Shown here: positions 1 to 9,064 of the stretch, one piece after another | How positions within the stretch are numbered: position 1 is the first letter of the stretch | How the letters are laid out: every line of letters starts with the position of its first letter | Assembly (NCBI RefSeq): GCF_039533965.1 | Contig: NZ_BAAAUN010000001.1 | Coordinates: 1,054,001 to 1,118,000 of the forward strand | Source: Microbacterium luteolum | GTDB taxonomy: Bacteria > Actinomycetota > Actinomycetes > Actinomycetales > Microbacteriaceae | Direction: 5' to 3' | Length of the DNA stretch: 64,000 nucleotides | Translations under genes and position numbers: made by a program | The notes under the pieces: generated by a model | Databases searched by the model: none | What the model saw: the letters and a program-made list of their open reading frames with translations, nothing else | Told to the model about the DNA's origin: nothing

Positions 1-224
1 GCGAGCAGCAGCACGGCCCCGTCCTGATCGCGACCGAGCAGCGCCCAGGTCGCGTCGCCCACGGCGTCGGCGGGAACGCGCAGCAGGGTCGAGTCGGCGA
101 CCCGTACGCGGCCTTCGCGCACCACGATGACCCGCGTGCCGGGGTCGTCTCGCAGGCGCTCGAGCACGTCCGGCTCCTCGCGGAGTTCGGCGGCGCGGTC
201 GAGGGACGGGGGCTGAAAGGTCAT
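1..224 (-). CDS. nudC: NAD(+)/NADH diphosphatase NudC, N-terminal fragment
   Basis: Only the first ~74 residues are inside the window; the gene runs off the left edge. Translation begins MTFQPPSLDRAAELRE and continues with a stretch resembling the N-terminal domain that precedes the zinc ribbon and Nudix box in actinobacterial NudC. The Nudix box itself lies outside the window, so function rests on N-terminal resemblance and position. The family hydrolyses NADH/NAD(+) to NMN(H) and AMP and also decaps NAD-capped RNA. It reads in the same direction as adnA-adnB; in mycobacteria nudC also lies just downstream of that pair. The ATG at 224 is preceded by GAGGGAG on the minus strand. Alternative: another Nudix hydrolase. 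Confidence 0.65.
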   Translation of the reverse strand, partial: MTFQPPSLDRAAELREEPDVLERLRDDPGTRVIVVREGRVRVADSTLLRVPADAVGDATWALLGRDQDGAVLLL

Positions 225-288
225 CGACTCCCTCTCTCACGGGCGTGGCGGAGGCGGGACCGCCCCGGCGTCGACCTACCCTGGGGGC

Positions 289-1713
289 ATGGGACGCTCT
301 CCATTCACTCTAGCCGCGGCGGTGACGGCCGCACTGCCCGGCGCGGAGGTCACGGGTACTCGCCCTCTGAGCGCCGACGGCGACGGCCGATTCGATTCGG
401 CGGTGGCCTCGCTGGCCGACGGCCGCGAACTCGCGATCCGTGTCGCCGACGATGAGGACGCGGCGCGCGAACTGGCCGCGGAGGCCCTCGCACTGCGGGC
501 TCTGACCGACGGCGCCAGGGCGATGCTGCCGTTCCACGCACCTGAATACATCGGCGAGACCACGGTCGGCGCCGGTCGCGCGCTGGTGACCGAGCTCCTC
601 CCCGGATTCCAGATCGAGGCGTCGCTCGTGCCCGCCGGGCGTGGCGCGGCCGAATCGATGGGTGCCGCCATCGCCGCCGTCCACGGGATGCCGACCTCGG
701 TCGTGCGCGGCGCCGGCCTCGTGACCCGCTCGGCTGACGAGACCCGCGAGGAGTTGAGCCGCCTCGTCGACTCCGCGGCAGCGACCGGCCGGGTTCCCGC
801 ACGTCTCACGGTGCGCTGGCGCGACGCCGTCGCCGATGACGCCCTGTGGCGGTTCGAATCGACCGTCGTCCTGGGCGGGGTCCAGGCGACCTCGTTCGTC
901 TTCGCGGACCATCCGGAGCGCGGCCCCGAGGTCACCGGCCTCGTCGGCTGGCACGGACTCTCCGTCGGCGACCCGGCCGTCGATCTCTCCTGGCTGTCAG
1001 CTGCGCCGGACGCCGCACCCGACGTGCACGCGACCTACGCGCGAGCGGTCGACCGGGCGCCGGATCCGGGTCTCGAGGTGCGCGCACGACTGCTCGCCGA
1101 GCTGGAGTTCGCGCGCTGGCTCGTGCACGGCGACTCGATGCGCCGGCCCGACATCGTCGATGACGCCGCCGCTCTGCTCGAATCCCTCGCCGAAGGGCTG
1201 CGCACCGACGACCTCAGCATCATCGCCGCTCGCAGCGATGGCGTCGATTCCGCGATGGATGCTCTGGGCCGCGTGCCGGCCACGGCCGCCACCGACGTCG
1301 ACACCTCCATGCAGACCGACGCCTACAATCCCAACGAGCTGTGGGCGGACGGCGCCGACGCCGATGACACGCACGACGACAGCGCTGGCGAAGTCGGCGT
1401 CAGTGGAGACGACGAGCCGGCATCGCCGCCCTGGGCCGAGCGCGCGGATGCGACCGATTCGCAGAGCGCGGAGGCGTCCCATCGCGCCGAGATGCTGAAC
1501 CTCGAGACCGAGGATCTGTCCGGGGTCGCGAGCATGTTCGCCGGCACCAACGGTGTCGCGGGGGCGCGCGAGGACTCGCATCCCCTCGCCCCGCAGCGCG
1601 CGACCGACGCATCGAGCGATGCCTCTGCTGAAGACTCCGCCGACGACTCCGAAGAGGCTCAGCGCGCGGCGCGCGCCGCGCTCCAGCGGTGGAAGAGCTC
1701 GTCCTCCGAGTAG
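289..1713 (+). CDS. Phosphotransferase-fold protein with degenerate catalytic motifs (probable pseudokinase)
   Basis: 474 residues. Residues ~1-300 look like the aminoglycoside/macrolide phosphotransferase (APH) fold: an N-lobe with AIRV in place of the usual A-x-K strand, a hinge-like RALVTELLPGF, and the C-lobe motif VGDPAVDLSW. The Brenner motif HGDxxxxN, which carries the catalytic Asp, is replaced by a stretch reading VVLGGVQATSF, and the metal-binding aspartate position of the following strand reads GWHGLSVGDP. Kinase activity is therefore doubtful. Residues ~310-474 form a long, acidic, Ala/Asp/Ser-rich and probably disordered tail. The 3' end overlaps the convergent adnB end by 55 bp. 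Possible role: nucleotide- or protein-binding partner of the neighbouring repair genes (inference). It should not be called an antibiotic-resistance gene. Confidence 0.75.
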   Translation: MGRSPFTLAAAVTAALPGAEVTGTRPLSADGDGRFDSAVASLADGRELAIRVADDEDAARELAAEALALRALTDGARAMLPFHAPEYIGETTVGAGRALVTELLPGFQIEASLVPAGRGAAESMGAAIAAVHGMPTSVVRGAGLVTRSADETREELSRLVDSAAATGRVPARLTVRWRDAVADDALWRFESTVVLGGVQATSFVFADHPERGPEVTGLVGWHGLSVGDPAVDLSWLSAAPDAAPDVHATYARAVDRAPDPGLEVRARLLAELEFARWLVHGDSMRRPDIVDDAAALLESLAEGLRTDDLSIIAARSDGVDSAMDALGRVPATAATDVDTSMQTDAYNPNELWADGADADDTHDDSAGEVGVSGDDEPASPPWAERADATDSQSAEASHRAEMLNLETEDLSGVASMFAGTNGVAGAREDSHPLAPQRATDASSDASAEDSADDSEEAQRAARAALQRWKSSSSE

Positions 1714-4700
1714 ACCCGGTCGCCGCGGATGATGAGGTCGTCCGCGACGTAGTACAGCGCGACGTCGATCTCGTCCAGCGGAACCTCGAATCGCCGGTGG
1801 TAGGCAAGACGGTAGAGCGCGAGCTGCAGCATCCGCTCGTCCCGCTCCTGCGCCGTGCGCGGCGCCTTGCCCGTCTTCCAGTCGACGATCTCGATGCGCC
1901 CGCCACGGTCGTCACGGCGATACACGGCGTCGAGCTTGCAGATGACGATGTGCGCCTGCTCGGATCGCTCGGCCTCCTCGATTCCCGCGCCGAGAGCGAA
2001 GTCGATCTCGATCTCGACAGCGATCGGTCGGAGACCGCCCCACTCGCTGCGCTCGAACGTCTCCTGCAGCGCGGCCAGATCCGCGGCATCCGCCGACGAC
2101 GCCGGACCGTCGGTACTGCCGTCGGACGAGAACCCGGGTTCGGAGGCGACCTCGTCCTCGTCGACCTCCCACAGAGCTTCGTCGACACGGCTGCCGACGC
2201 CGACGAGTTCCGAGCGCTGCTCGACCCAGGCATGGAAGAGCGTACCCAGTCGCGTCTGCCGGTAGGGACGCTCGGGCATCGGCCGCACGATCGATGACAG
2301 CGTGCCAGTGAAGTCGGTGACGTAGTCCTTGAAGCGCGATGCCGGGACCCGGGTCGGGGCCGCGACGTCGGTGCCCCGCTGACGCGCAGCGCGCTCCGCC
2401 AGCAGGCGGGTCAGCTCGGGAGACGGCTGTGCGAGGCCCGTTCGTGCCGCCTCCTCGACGGAGGTCGCCGCCGCGCTCACGGCGGCCCGCCGCGCGCCCA
2501 GCGGATCGAGCGGCCAGCTGAGCGTCGACCCCGGACCCTCGTACGGATTCTCGTCGGGGTCGACGGGGTCGATCGGATCGAGTCCCTGCACCTCGATGGC
2601 TTCGACGAGGTACGGGCTCGGGGTTCGAGGGGCCTTCTGTCCCGCCCAGTGCGCACCGCTGAGCAGCAGGTCGGTCCGCGCACGCGTCACCGCGACATAC
2701 GCGAGACGCCGTTCCTCCTGCTGCTGATACGCGCGGTAGGCGTCCTTGAAGCGCTTGAGCGCCCCGCCCTGCGGGTTGGCCTTCGTCGCTCCGCCCGAGA
2801 GCGAGGCCTGCGCGAGCTTCTGCCGCTTCTCGGGGTCGGACTCCTCCCCCATCGCCTCGACGGGATCCCACTCGAAGCGCGGCAGAGCGTCGCGATCGCC
2901 GCGGAGCGCGAACGGCACGACGCCGAAGCCGAACCAGCCGGACGTGTCGGAGACGCGACTGGGCAGCTCGTCCGCGACCAGCCGGACCACGGCGACCGCG
3001 TCCCACTCCAGCCCTTTCGAGCCGTGGATCGTGAGCAGCTGGACCACTCCCGGTTCCGGCGGCTCCGGTCGGGGCATCAGCTCATCAGTGCTCTCGGCCT
3101 TGTCCAGCCAGGCGAGCAGGCTCCCGATGGTGCCGCGGTCGTCGGCGGCGAGGAACGCCCGCACCTCGTCGGCGAAGGCCCGCAGCTGGGTCGCGGCGAT
3201 GCGGGCAGGGCCCCTGGTCTCGTTCGACGCGAGTTCGATGTCCAGACGCAGCTCCAGCTCGATCAGCCTGATCAGCTCGGGGATCGGCTGAGAGGAGGCG
3301 CGTCGCAGGCGCTCGAGCATCTCGCCCGCGGCCCGGATCCGGGCGCGTCCGTCCGGCGTGATCTGCTCGAGCATGCGGTAGTCGTCCCGGACCGCGCGCA
3401 CGACGTCGACAGCGTCGATGATCGAGACGGCCTCGTCGGCGCCGCGCGATGACCGCAGCCTCGCGCGCACCTCCTCCGGCAGCGGTGCCATGTCGGTGTC
3501 GCGCTCGGCGAGAGTGCGGCCGAGGTCGTACAGCGCACCCATGTCGGCCACGCCCACGCCGAAGCGAGGGCCGGTGAGCAGGCGGATCAGCGCCGACCCC
3601 GCGGTCGGATCGTGGACGACCCGCAGTGTGGAGACGACGTCGACCACCTCCGGCGTCGTGAGCAGTCCACCGAGACCGAGGATCCGATGCGGGATGCCGC
3701 GGGCGGCGAGCGCTCCGGCGAAGGTCTGCATGTGCCGCTTAGACCGGAAGAGGATCGCGCCGGTGTGGGGCTTGTGCCCCTGCCCACGGACAGCGCCGTG
3801 CGCCTCATGCGCCGCGCGCCGCTCGGCGAACCACTCCGCCACGGCGGCGGCCTCGTCGTCGACCGTGAACGGGAAGCGCACGCTCACGACGCCCTCGCCC
3901 GCGCCCGGCCTCGGCTCGAGCGGTGGCACATCGAGTCCCGGCCGCTGCAACGGCTCGAGCACCCGGTTGGCGATGTCGAGGATGCCGCGATCGTTGCGCC
4001 AGCTCGTCATCAGGCTGTACGTCTGCGCGGCTCCTGTGCTCGCGAACGTCTTCGAGAAGGCGTACAGGTTGTCGGCGCTCGCGCCGCGCCACCCGTAGAT
4101 GGACTGGTGCGGGTCGCCGACGGCCATGACGGCCGAGTCGCGGAAGAGCTCCGCCAGGAAGCGGGTCTGGATGACGGACGTGTCCTGGTACTCGTCGAGA
4201 AGCACGACGCGGTGCTGCTCGCGGAGCTCGGCGCGCACGTCGGGGGCGGACTCGACGATGTCGTACGCGCCGCCCACCTGATCGGCGAAGTCGAGCACGC
4301 CGCGCCGCTCCTTCTCGGCCATGTAGTCGCGCACGAGGTGGGCGAGGGTCGGCAGGCTCAGCAGGTTCGACGCCGCCTTCTCCACGTCGGCGTTCGACCG
4401 GTAGGGCGCGAAGGCGAGTGCCTGATCCCGCGTGATCCGCTCCGCGAGCTCGAGGTCGACGCGGTGATCCAGTGCATCCCCGGCCAGCCGCTGCACCGCG
4501 TCGATCACGGTCCCGAGCGCGAAATCGATGTTCTCGAGCTCGGGGAGGTCGCTGCGCAGCACCACCTCGCGCGCCAGCATCCAGGACGCCGCCTGGCTGA
4601 GCATCGCCACGTCGGGGTCGCGACCGATCCGCGCGGCGTGCTCGCGGACGATGCCGTCGGCGAAGGCGTTGTACGTCGACACCCGCGGCCGGATCATCAG

Positions 4701-5171
4701 GTCCTCCGCGGCACGCGGCGTGGTCGGATCCCACCCGGTCTCGAAGCCCGCGGCCAGCTCGTCGAGCACGTGCGCACGCACGAGTTCGCGCTGGCGTCCC
4801 GTCGCCGCATCCTCGACGCGACGGAGCGCATCGCCGCGAACGATCTCGGTGAGGTGAGGCAGCAGTCCGCGTCGTCCGTATTCGTCGATCACGGACAGGC
4901 GGGTCCCGATCCGCTCCGCGAGCTCCCCGGCCGCCTTGCGGGTGAAGGTGAGCCCGAGGATCTCGTCCCGGCGCACGTGCCCGTTGGCGACGAGCCACAC
5001 GACGCGTCCTGACATCGTCTCGGTCTTGCCGCTGCCTGCGCCGGCCACGACGAGCGCCGGCTCCGGGGGCGCCTCGATCACGCGCTGCTGCGCGGCAGTG
5101 GGCGGCGGCTGGCCGAGCGCGGCCGCGATATCGGTCGCGGACAGGCCGCCGGATGCCGCCCACGCGGTCAT
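1659..5171 (-). CDS. adnB: ATP-dependent helicase-nuclease subunit AdnB (UvrD/PcrA-like + PD-(D/E)XK)
   Basis: 1170 residues from the ATG at 5171, chosen because it overlaps the adnA stop as ATGA; upstream in-frame codons would lengthen the overlap. Superfamily-1A helicase: Walker A GAGSGKT at ~44-50, motif Ia LTFTRKAAGEL, Walker B LLDEYQDTS near 325, GDPHQSIYGWRGA, and C-terminal VTRARTDLLL. A RecB-family nuclease module near 1095 shows VDWKTGK followed by QLALYRLAYH. This is the architecture of AdnB, the lead motor and one of two nucleases in the mycobacterial AdnAB complex that unwinds and resects double-strand-break ends. Adjacency to adnA and nudC matches that system. Generic PcrA/UvrD is less likely because of the terminal nuclease. 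Confidence 0.9.
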   Translation of the reverse strand: MTAWAASGGLSATDIAAALGQPPPTAAQQRVIEAPPEPALVVAGAGSGKTETMSGRVVWLVANGHVRRDEILGLTFTRKAAGELAERIGTRLSVIDEYGRRGLLPHLTEIVRGDALRRVEDAATGRQRELVRAHVLDELAAGFETGWDPTTPRAAEDLMIRPRVSTYNAFADGIVREHAARIGRDPDVAMLSQAASWMLAREVVLRSDLPELENIDFALGTVIDAVQRLAGDALDHRVDLELAERITRDQALAFAPYRSNADVEKAASNLLSLPTLAHLVRDYMAEKERRGVLDFADQVGGAYDIVESAPDVRAELREQHRVVLLDEYQDTSVIQTRFLAELFRDSAVMAVGDPHQSIYGWRGASADNLYAFSKTFASTGAAQTYSLMTSWRNDRGILDIANRVLEPLQRPGLDVPPLEPRPGAGEGVVSVRFPFTVDDEAAAVAEWFAERRAAHEAHGAVRGQGHKPHTGAILFRSKRHMQTFAGALAARGIPHRILGLGGLLTTPEVVDVVSTLRVVHDPTAGSALIRLLTGPRFGVGVADMGALYDLGRTLAERDTDMAPLPEEVRARLRSSRGADEAVSIIDAVDVVRAVRDDYRMLEQITPDGRARIRAAGEMLERLRRASSQPIPELIRLIELELRLDIELASNETRGPARIAATQLRAFADEVRAFLAADDRGTIGSLLAWLDKAESTDELMPRPEPPEPGVVQLLTIHGSKGLEWDAVAVVRLVADELPSRVSDTSGWFGFGVVPFALRGDRDALPRFEWDPVEAMGEESDPEKRQKLAQASLSGGATKANPQGGALKRFKDAYRAYQQQEERRLAYVAVTRARTDLLLSGAHWAGQKAPRTPSPYLVEAIEVQGLDPIDPVDPDENPYEGPGSTLSWPLDPLGARRAAVSAAATSVEEAARTGLAQPSPELTRLLAERAARQRGTDVAAPTRVPASRFKDYVTDFTGTLSSIVRPMPERPYRQTRLGTLFHAWVEQRSELVGVGSRVDEALWEVDEDEVASEPGFSSDGSTDGPASSADAADLAALQETFERSEWGGLRPIAVEIEIDFALGAGIEEAERSEQAHIVICKLDAVYRRDDRGGRIEIVDWKTGKAPRTAQERDERMLQLALYRLAYHRRFEVPLDEIDVALYYVADDLIIRGDRVYSEDELFHRWSAARAAR

Positions 5172-8100
5172 GAGCTCACCGCCGGCACGGTGTGGATGCG
5201 GCACGGGTGCACGCGGCGCTGCGTGTCGGCGCAGTGCGACTCGACCTGCGCCGTGAAGCTCGACGCCGACATGCCGCGCGCCGCGCCGGCGACCCGACGC
5301 AGGAACGCCGAGCGCGACTCGTCGTCGAGCGTGTGCTGGTGGGCGATGCGGTAGTCACTCTTGGCGAGGGTCTTCGACACGATCACGAGGCGGGCGCCCG
5401 CGAGAGACTCCGGCGGAGCCCCCTCGATCAGCCCCTGCTGCACGGCGACCTGATACGCCGCGAGCTGGGCATGCTCGAGCACGCCGGAATCGGACTCGGG
5501 GTCGGTCTTGCCCGTCTTCAGGTCGACCACCACGGTCGGACCGTCAGGACCTCCCGACATGGGGTTCCAGCCGCGGCCGCGCGCCTGCGCATGCTCGCCG
5601 CTCCCCGGTGGGTAGGCCTCGACCCGGTCGATGTATCCGTGGATGATCGCCTGATTCGCGCGGTCCTCCCCGACCGCGTGCACGGCGGGTGTGGCCTCGT
5701 CGTCCGCCAGGTCGACGGCGAACCGGAACTCGACCTCGCTGCCGATGACCTCGCCCTCCTCGCGGCGCACGTCGCCGAGGTACGAGTGCAGCCGATCGAC
5801 GAACAGGTCGGCGCGCCGGCGCTCCTTGCGGCCGATCCACTCGGTCTCGAAGTCGAGCTCGGGCCAGTGCTCGGCGACGATCGCGCGCATCTGCTCGAGA
5901 TCGCCGTCGGGAACCCGCTCCATCGCCTCATGCACGATCGTGCCGATCCCGGCGGTCGGGGGCATCACGGTGTCGCCGCCGAGGGCTGTGACGACCCAGT
6001 TCAGTCCGCACTCCTCGTAGGATTCCATCTTCGACGGCGACACTCGCGCGCCGGCGACCGCCAGGTCGCGCAGCGGAGCATCCGTCGACGGCGGCGTCAC
6101 CCCGTACCACTCGGCCGGATCCGCGCCCGGCACGCCTTCGCGCGCGAGGACGGCGAGCTGTCCGGCCGCCTCGCGCCGCAGCGGCTCGGCGGGGACGGAC
6201 GTGAGCGTGCGGCGGTGACGCGCGACCATGCCGCGCAGGGTGAGCGGATGCTCAGCCGAGATGTGCCGTTCCGGCGGCTCTGGGGCGGGCAGGAAGCCGA
6301 AGAACGCGCTGGGCGTCAGGTCGTCGTCATCGACCGCCGTGATGAGGAGCCGGTCGCGCGCCCGGGAGATCGCACGCACGAACAGGCGCAGCTCGTCGTG
6401 CAGGGCGGCGCGCCGGCGGTCGACCACGCCGGGCGGCTCGATGCTCACCCCGGTGCGTGCGGCCTCCAGCTCGTCGGCCAGCCGCCAGGTCTGCAGCAGG
6501 CCTCCGCGCAGCCGCACATTCGGCCAGACGCCGTCCTGCACGCCCGCTACCACGACCACGTCGAACTCGGTTCCGAGTGCGGTCGCGGGTGTCAGCAGCG
6601 TGACCTTCCCGGGGCGATCGGGCGTCGAGAGCGAGTCCTCGGGCACCTCGCTGTCGAGGATGTCGCGGACGAACGTCTCGGGCTTCTCGTTGGGGGTGCG
6701 CTCGACGAACCGCTTCGCCGCATCGAACAGCGACACCAGCGCGTCGAGGGAGCGTGCCGTCTCCGCCCCGGTCGGCAGCTGCGAGATCTCCCGCCAGGCC
6801 ACGTGCAGCCGGCGCCCGTCGACCGCGCGGGCCTGATCCCACACCCGCCACAGCAGGTCGTGGATCGTCTCCCCCTCGGCCGCCGCGCGAGCGAGCGCCT
6901 CGATCGTCTCGGCGAATCGTGCCGCCGTGCGCGATTCCGCCGCGTCTATCAGCGTCAGGTGGGCGGGGTTCGCCATCGCCTGCCGCAGCAGCTCTCGTGC
7001 GGGTGTCGAGCCGCCCTGCTGGAGCTCGATGTGCCGCAGACGCGCGCGCAGGCGCCGCAGTCCGATGGCGTCCATCCCGCCGAACGGGGTGCGCAGCGCC
7101 TCCTCCAGCGCCGCCGGGGTGCGTTCGTCCACCGGGGTCAGCGCGAGCCGCACGATCTCGACGATGTCGCGCACGATCCCCTCGCTGCCGAGCGGTCGCT
7201 GCACGCCCGCTGCTCGCGTCGGGATCTCGCGCGCGGCCAGCTCGGTCTCGAGCGTCGTCACCTGCCGCGTGTCGTGCGCGATGACCGCCATGCGATCCCA
7301 GCGCACACCGTCGGTGAGGTGCCAGTCCCGCATGACGCCGGCGATGCGGTCGAGCTCCTCGTACGGCGAAGGGGCGATGAACGTCGTGACCGCGGCATCG
7401 TCATCCTCGATCGGCGGGGCCGGAGCGCGACGGTGCTCGACTCGGCCGGAGACGCCGATGGCCTGGGTGACCGTGCGCGTCAGTGCGGTGAGAGCGGGCT
7501 GCTGGCGGTGCGACCCGTCGAGGACGTGCACGTCGCCCAGCACACCGGCGAGTTGCGCGAAGAGCTCGGGGCTGGCACCGCGGAAGGCTCCGGACGAGAT
7601 GTCGGGGTCGCCGAACGCGAGCACCGCGATCCCGCGGCTCCGCAGGGCCCGCACCACCGCGATCCCGCCCCGGGTCAGCTCCTGCGCATCGTCGATGAGC
7701 ACCGCACGCAGGGGCGCGAGCGGGCCGAGAGCCGCGGGGTCCGCGGCCTGAAGGACCGAGCTCGCCTCGCTCAGCAGATCGGCGGCATCGCGGTGGGCCG
7801 AGCGCAGCGCGTCGAGGACCGTGCGGTACTCGACGAGGAACTCGGCCGCCGCGGCCCAGACCTCGTTGCCCGACGCGCGGAGCTCGTCGGGGTGGACGCC
7901 GATCTCGGTGCACTCGGCGAGGAAGGCACGCAACTCGGAGCGGAATCCTCGGGAGGCGCGCACGGATGCGCTGAGCGCCTCGGGCCACCGGATGCGCTCG
8001 TCCTCGGCGTCCCCCGCCAGCAGCTCGGCGATGATGCGGTCCTGGTCGGCACCGGTGAGCAGAGCCGGCGGCTCGGCGCCCGCGCGCACCATCGCTCCGC

Positions 8101-8431
8101 GCACCAGCTGGAAGGCGAACGACCCGAGCGAGCGCGCGAGCGGTCCCGGCGTCGCCTGCCCGATGCGCACGCCGATCCGGTCGCGCAGCGCGGTCGCGGC
8201 CTGGCGGCTCGGCGTGAGCACGAGCACCTCTTCCGGGCGCATCCCCTCGGTGTCGAGCAGATGCACGACGCGATCCACGAGGGTGCGGGTCTTCCCGGTG
8301 CCCGGTGCGCCGATGATGACCCCGGAGGCGGTCGACGCGGCGGCGACGACGGCTCGCTGCGCAGCATCCGGTGTCATGTCCTCCACGGTATCGGGGCGCG
8401 CGGACATCGTCGCCGCGCCCTGCCCGCGCAC
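5168..8431 (-). CDS. adnA: ATP-dependent helicase-nuclease subunit AdnA (UvrD-like + PD-(D/E)XK)
   Basis: 1087 residues from a GTG at 8431; ATGs at 8407 and 8377 are also possible and the start is unsettled. The Q-motif-like TPDAAQRAVV is followed by Walker A GAPGTGKT (~41-48), LTPSRQAATALRDR, a divergent Walker B VLIDDAQEL, AFGDPDISSGAFRG, and late helicase motifs. A RecB-type nuclease core VVVDLKTGK followed by AQLAAYQVAV lies near residue 970. A Cys sits before this domain (YEECGLNW) and two more near the C-terminus (SHCADTQRRVHPC). Two adjacent helicase-nucleases each with a C-terminal nuclease define AdnAB. First gene of the minus-strand cluster adnA-adnB-(pseudokinase, convergent)-nudC, translationally coupled to adnB. 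Confidence 0.88.
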   Translation of the reverse strand: MRGQGAATMSARPDTVEDMTPDAAQRAVVAAASTASGVIIGAPGTGKTRTLVDRVVHLLDTEGMRPEEVLVLTPSRQAATALRDRIGVRIGQATPGPLARSLGSFAFQLVRGAMVRAGAEPPALLTGADQDRIIAELLAGDAEDERIRWPEALSASVRASRGFRSELRAFLAECTEIGVHPDELRASGNEVWAAAAEFLVEYRTVLDALRSAHRDAADLLSEASSVLQAADPAALGPLAPLRAVLIDDAQELTRGGIAVVRALRSRGIAVLAFGDPDISSGAFRGASPELFAQLAGVLGDVHVLDGSHRQQPALTALTRTVTQAIGVSGRVEHRRAPAPPIEDDDAAVTTFIAPSPYEELDRIAGVMRDWHLTDGVRWDRMAVIAHDTRQVTTLETELAAREIPTRAAGVQRPLGSEGIVRDIVEIVRLALTPVDERTPAALEEALRTPFGGMDAIGLRRLRARLRHIELQQGGSTPARELLRQAMANPAHLTLIDAAESRTAARFAETIEALARAAAEGETIHDLLWRVWDQARAVDGRRLHVAWREISQLPTGAETARSLDALVSLFDAAKRFVERTPNEKPETFVRDILDSEVPEDSLSTPDRPGKVTLLTPATALGTEFDVVVVAGVQDGVWPNVRLRGGLLQTWRLADELEAARTGVSIEPPGVVDRRRAALHDELRLFVRAISRARDRLLITAVDDDDLTPSAFFGFLPAPEPPERHISAEHPLTLRGMVARHRRTLTSVPAEPLRREAAGQLAVLAREGVPGADPAEWYGVTPPSTDAPLRDLAVAGARVSPSKMESYEECGLNWVVTALGGDTVMPPTAGIGTIVHEAMERVPDGDLEQMRAIVAEHWPELDFETEWIGRKERRRADLFVDRLHSYLGDVRREEGEVIGSEVEFRFAVDLADDEATPAVHAVGEDRANQAIIHGYIDRVEAYPPGSGEHAQARGRGWNPMSGGPDGPTVVVDLKTGKTDPESDSGVLEHAQLAAYQVAVQQGLIEGAPPESLAGARLVIVSKTLAKSDYRIAHQHTLDDESRSAFLRRVAGAARGMSASSFTAQVESHCADTQRRVHPCRIHTVPAVSS

Positions 8432-8526
8432 CGTGTGCGCTCACGGCGAAACCGGCTCCAGCGGCCGATCCCGCCCGGTGCGCGAGGGGTAGAGTTGGGC
8501 CAGTCCCCGAACTTCAAGGAGCACGC

Positions 8527-8751
8527 GTGGAAATCCGCATCGGCATCATCAACACCGGCCGCGAGCTGAGCTTCGACACCGGCGCGAGCGCGGACGAGGT
8601 CCGCACCCAGGTCTCCGCCGCCCTCGAGCAGAGCACGACGCACCTGAACTTCTCCGATGTGAAGGGCAACTCGTACCTCGTCCCGACCGCGAACCTCGCC
8701 TACATCGAGCTGGGCTCCGAGGAATCCCGCCGCGTCGGCTTCGTCGCCTGA
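8527..8751 (+). CDS. DUF3107 family protein (TB9.4-like)
   Basis: 74 residues starting at GTG 8527, preceded by a strong AAGGAG (8516-8521) with five bases of spacing. The sequence begins MEIRIGIINTGRELSFDTG and ends ESRRVGFVA, a length and pattern I recognise as DUF3107, a small conserved actinobacterial protein of unknown function (the M. tuberculosis relative is TB9.4). In mycobacteria it also lies close to the ferritin-like and rhlE genes, as here. Longer upstream in-frame starts were rejected because they would run into adnA promoter sequence and lack a ribosome-binding site. Confidence 0.85.
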   Translation: MEIRIGIINTGRELSFDTGASADEVRTQVSAALEQSTTHLNFSDVKGNSYLVPTANLAYIELGSEESRRVGFVA

Positions 8752-8758
8752 CCGGACG

Positions 8759-9046
8759 ATGTACATCCTCCTCGCGCTCATCGGCGCGTGCGCTCTCGGC
8801 ATCGGCGCGCACTACCTGATCGGCGGCCGCGAACTGCGCGGCGTCGCGGTGACCCCGGGCATCGCGACGGCCGTGTCGGCCATCGTCTACACGAGCCTGC
8901 AGTGGGCGGGCATCGGCGAGGACAGCATCTGGCTCTGGCTCGCGAGCGTCCTCGGCGCCGTGGCCGTCGCCGTCCTGGCGACGGTGGCGATCGTCGCGGC
9001 CCGCCGCCGATCGGATGCCCAGGCCAAGGCCGCGCTCGGGATCTGA
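8759..9046 (+). CDS. Small integral membrane protein, unknown function
   Basis: 95 residues, seven bases after the DUF3107 stop and so probably cotranscribed. About three hydrophobic segments: MYILLALIGACALGIGAHYL at the N-terminus, a central GVAVTPGIATAVSAIVYTSL, and WLASVLGAVAVAVLATVAIV, ending with the basic AARRRSD. No catalytic motif is visible. I do not recognise a named family. Confidence 0.7.
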   Translation: MYILLALIGACALGIGAHYLIGGRELRGVAVTPGIATAVSAIVYTSLQWAGIGEDSIWLWLASVLGAVAVAVLATVAIVAARRRSDAQAKAALGI

Positions 9047-9064
9047 TCCGGCGAGCGAGCTGAC

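Noticed and set aside
289..1713. Antibiotic-resistance phosphotransferase
   Set aside because: The catalytic HGDxxxxN motif is missing and the context is DNA repair, so a resistance call is not supported.
5192..8569. Very long open frame (over 1100 codons) antisense to adnA
   Set aside because: High-GC third-position bias opens the antisense frame; it shows no domain motifs, while the other strand carries a full helicase-nuclease.
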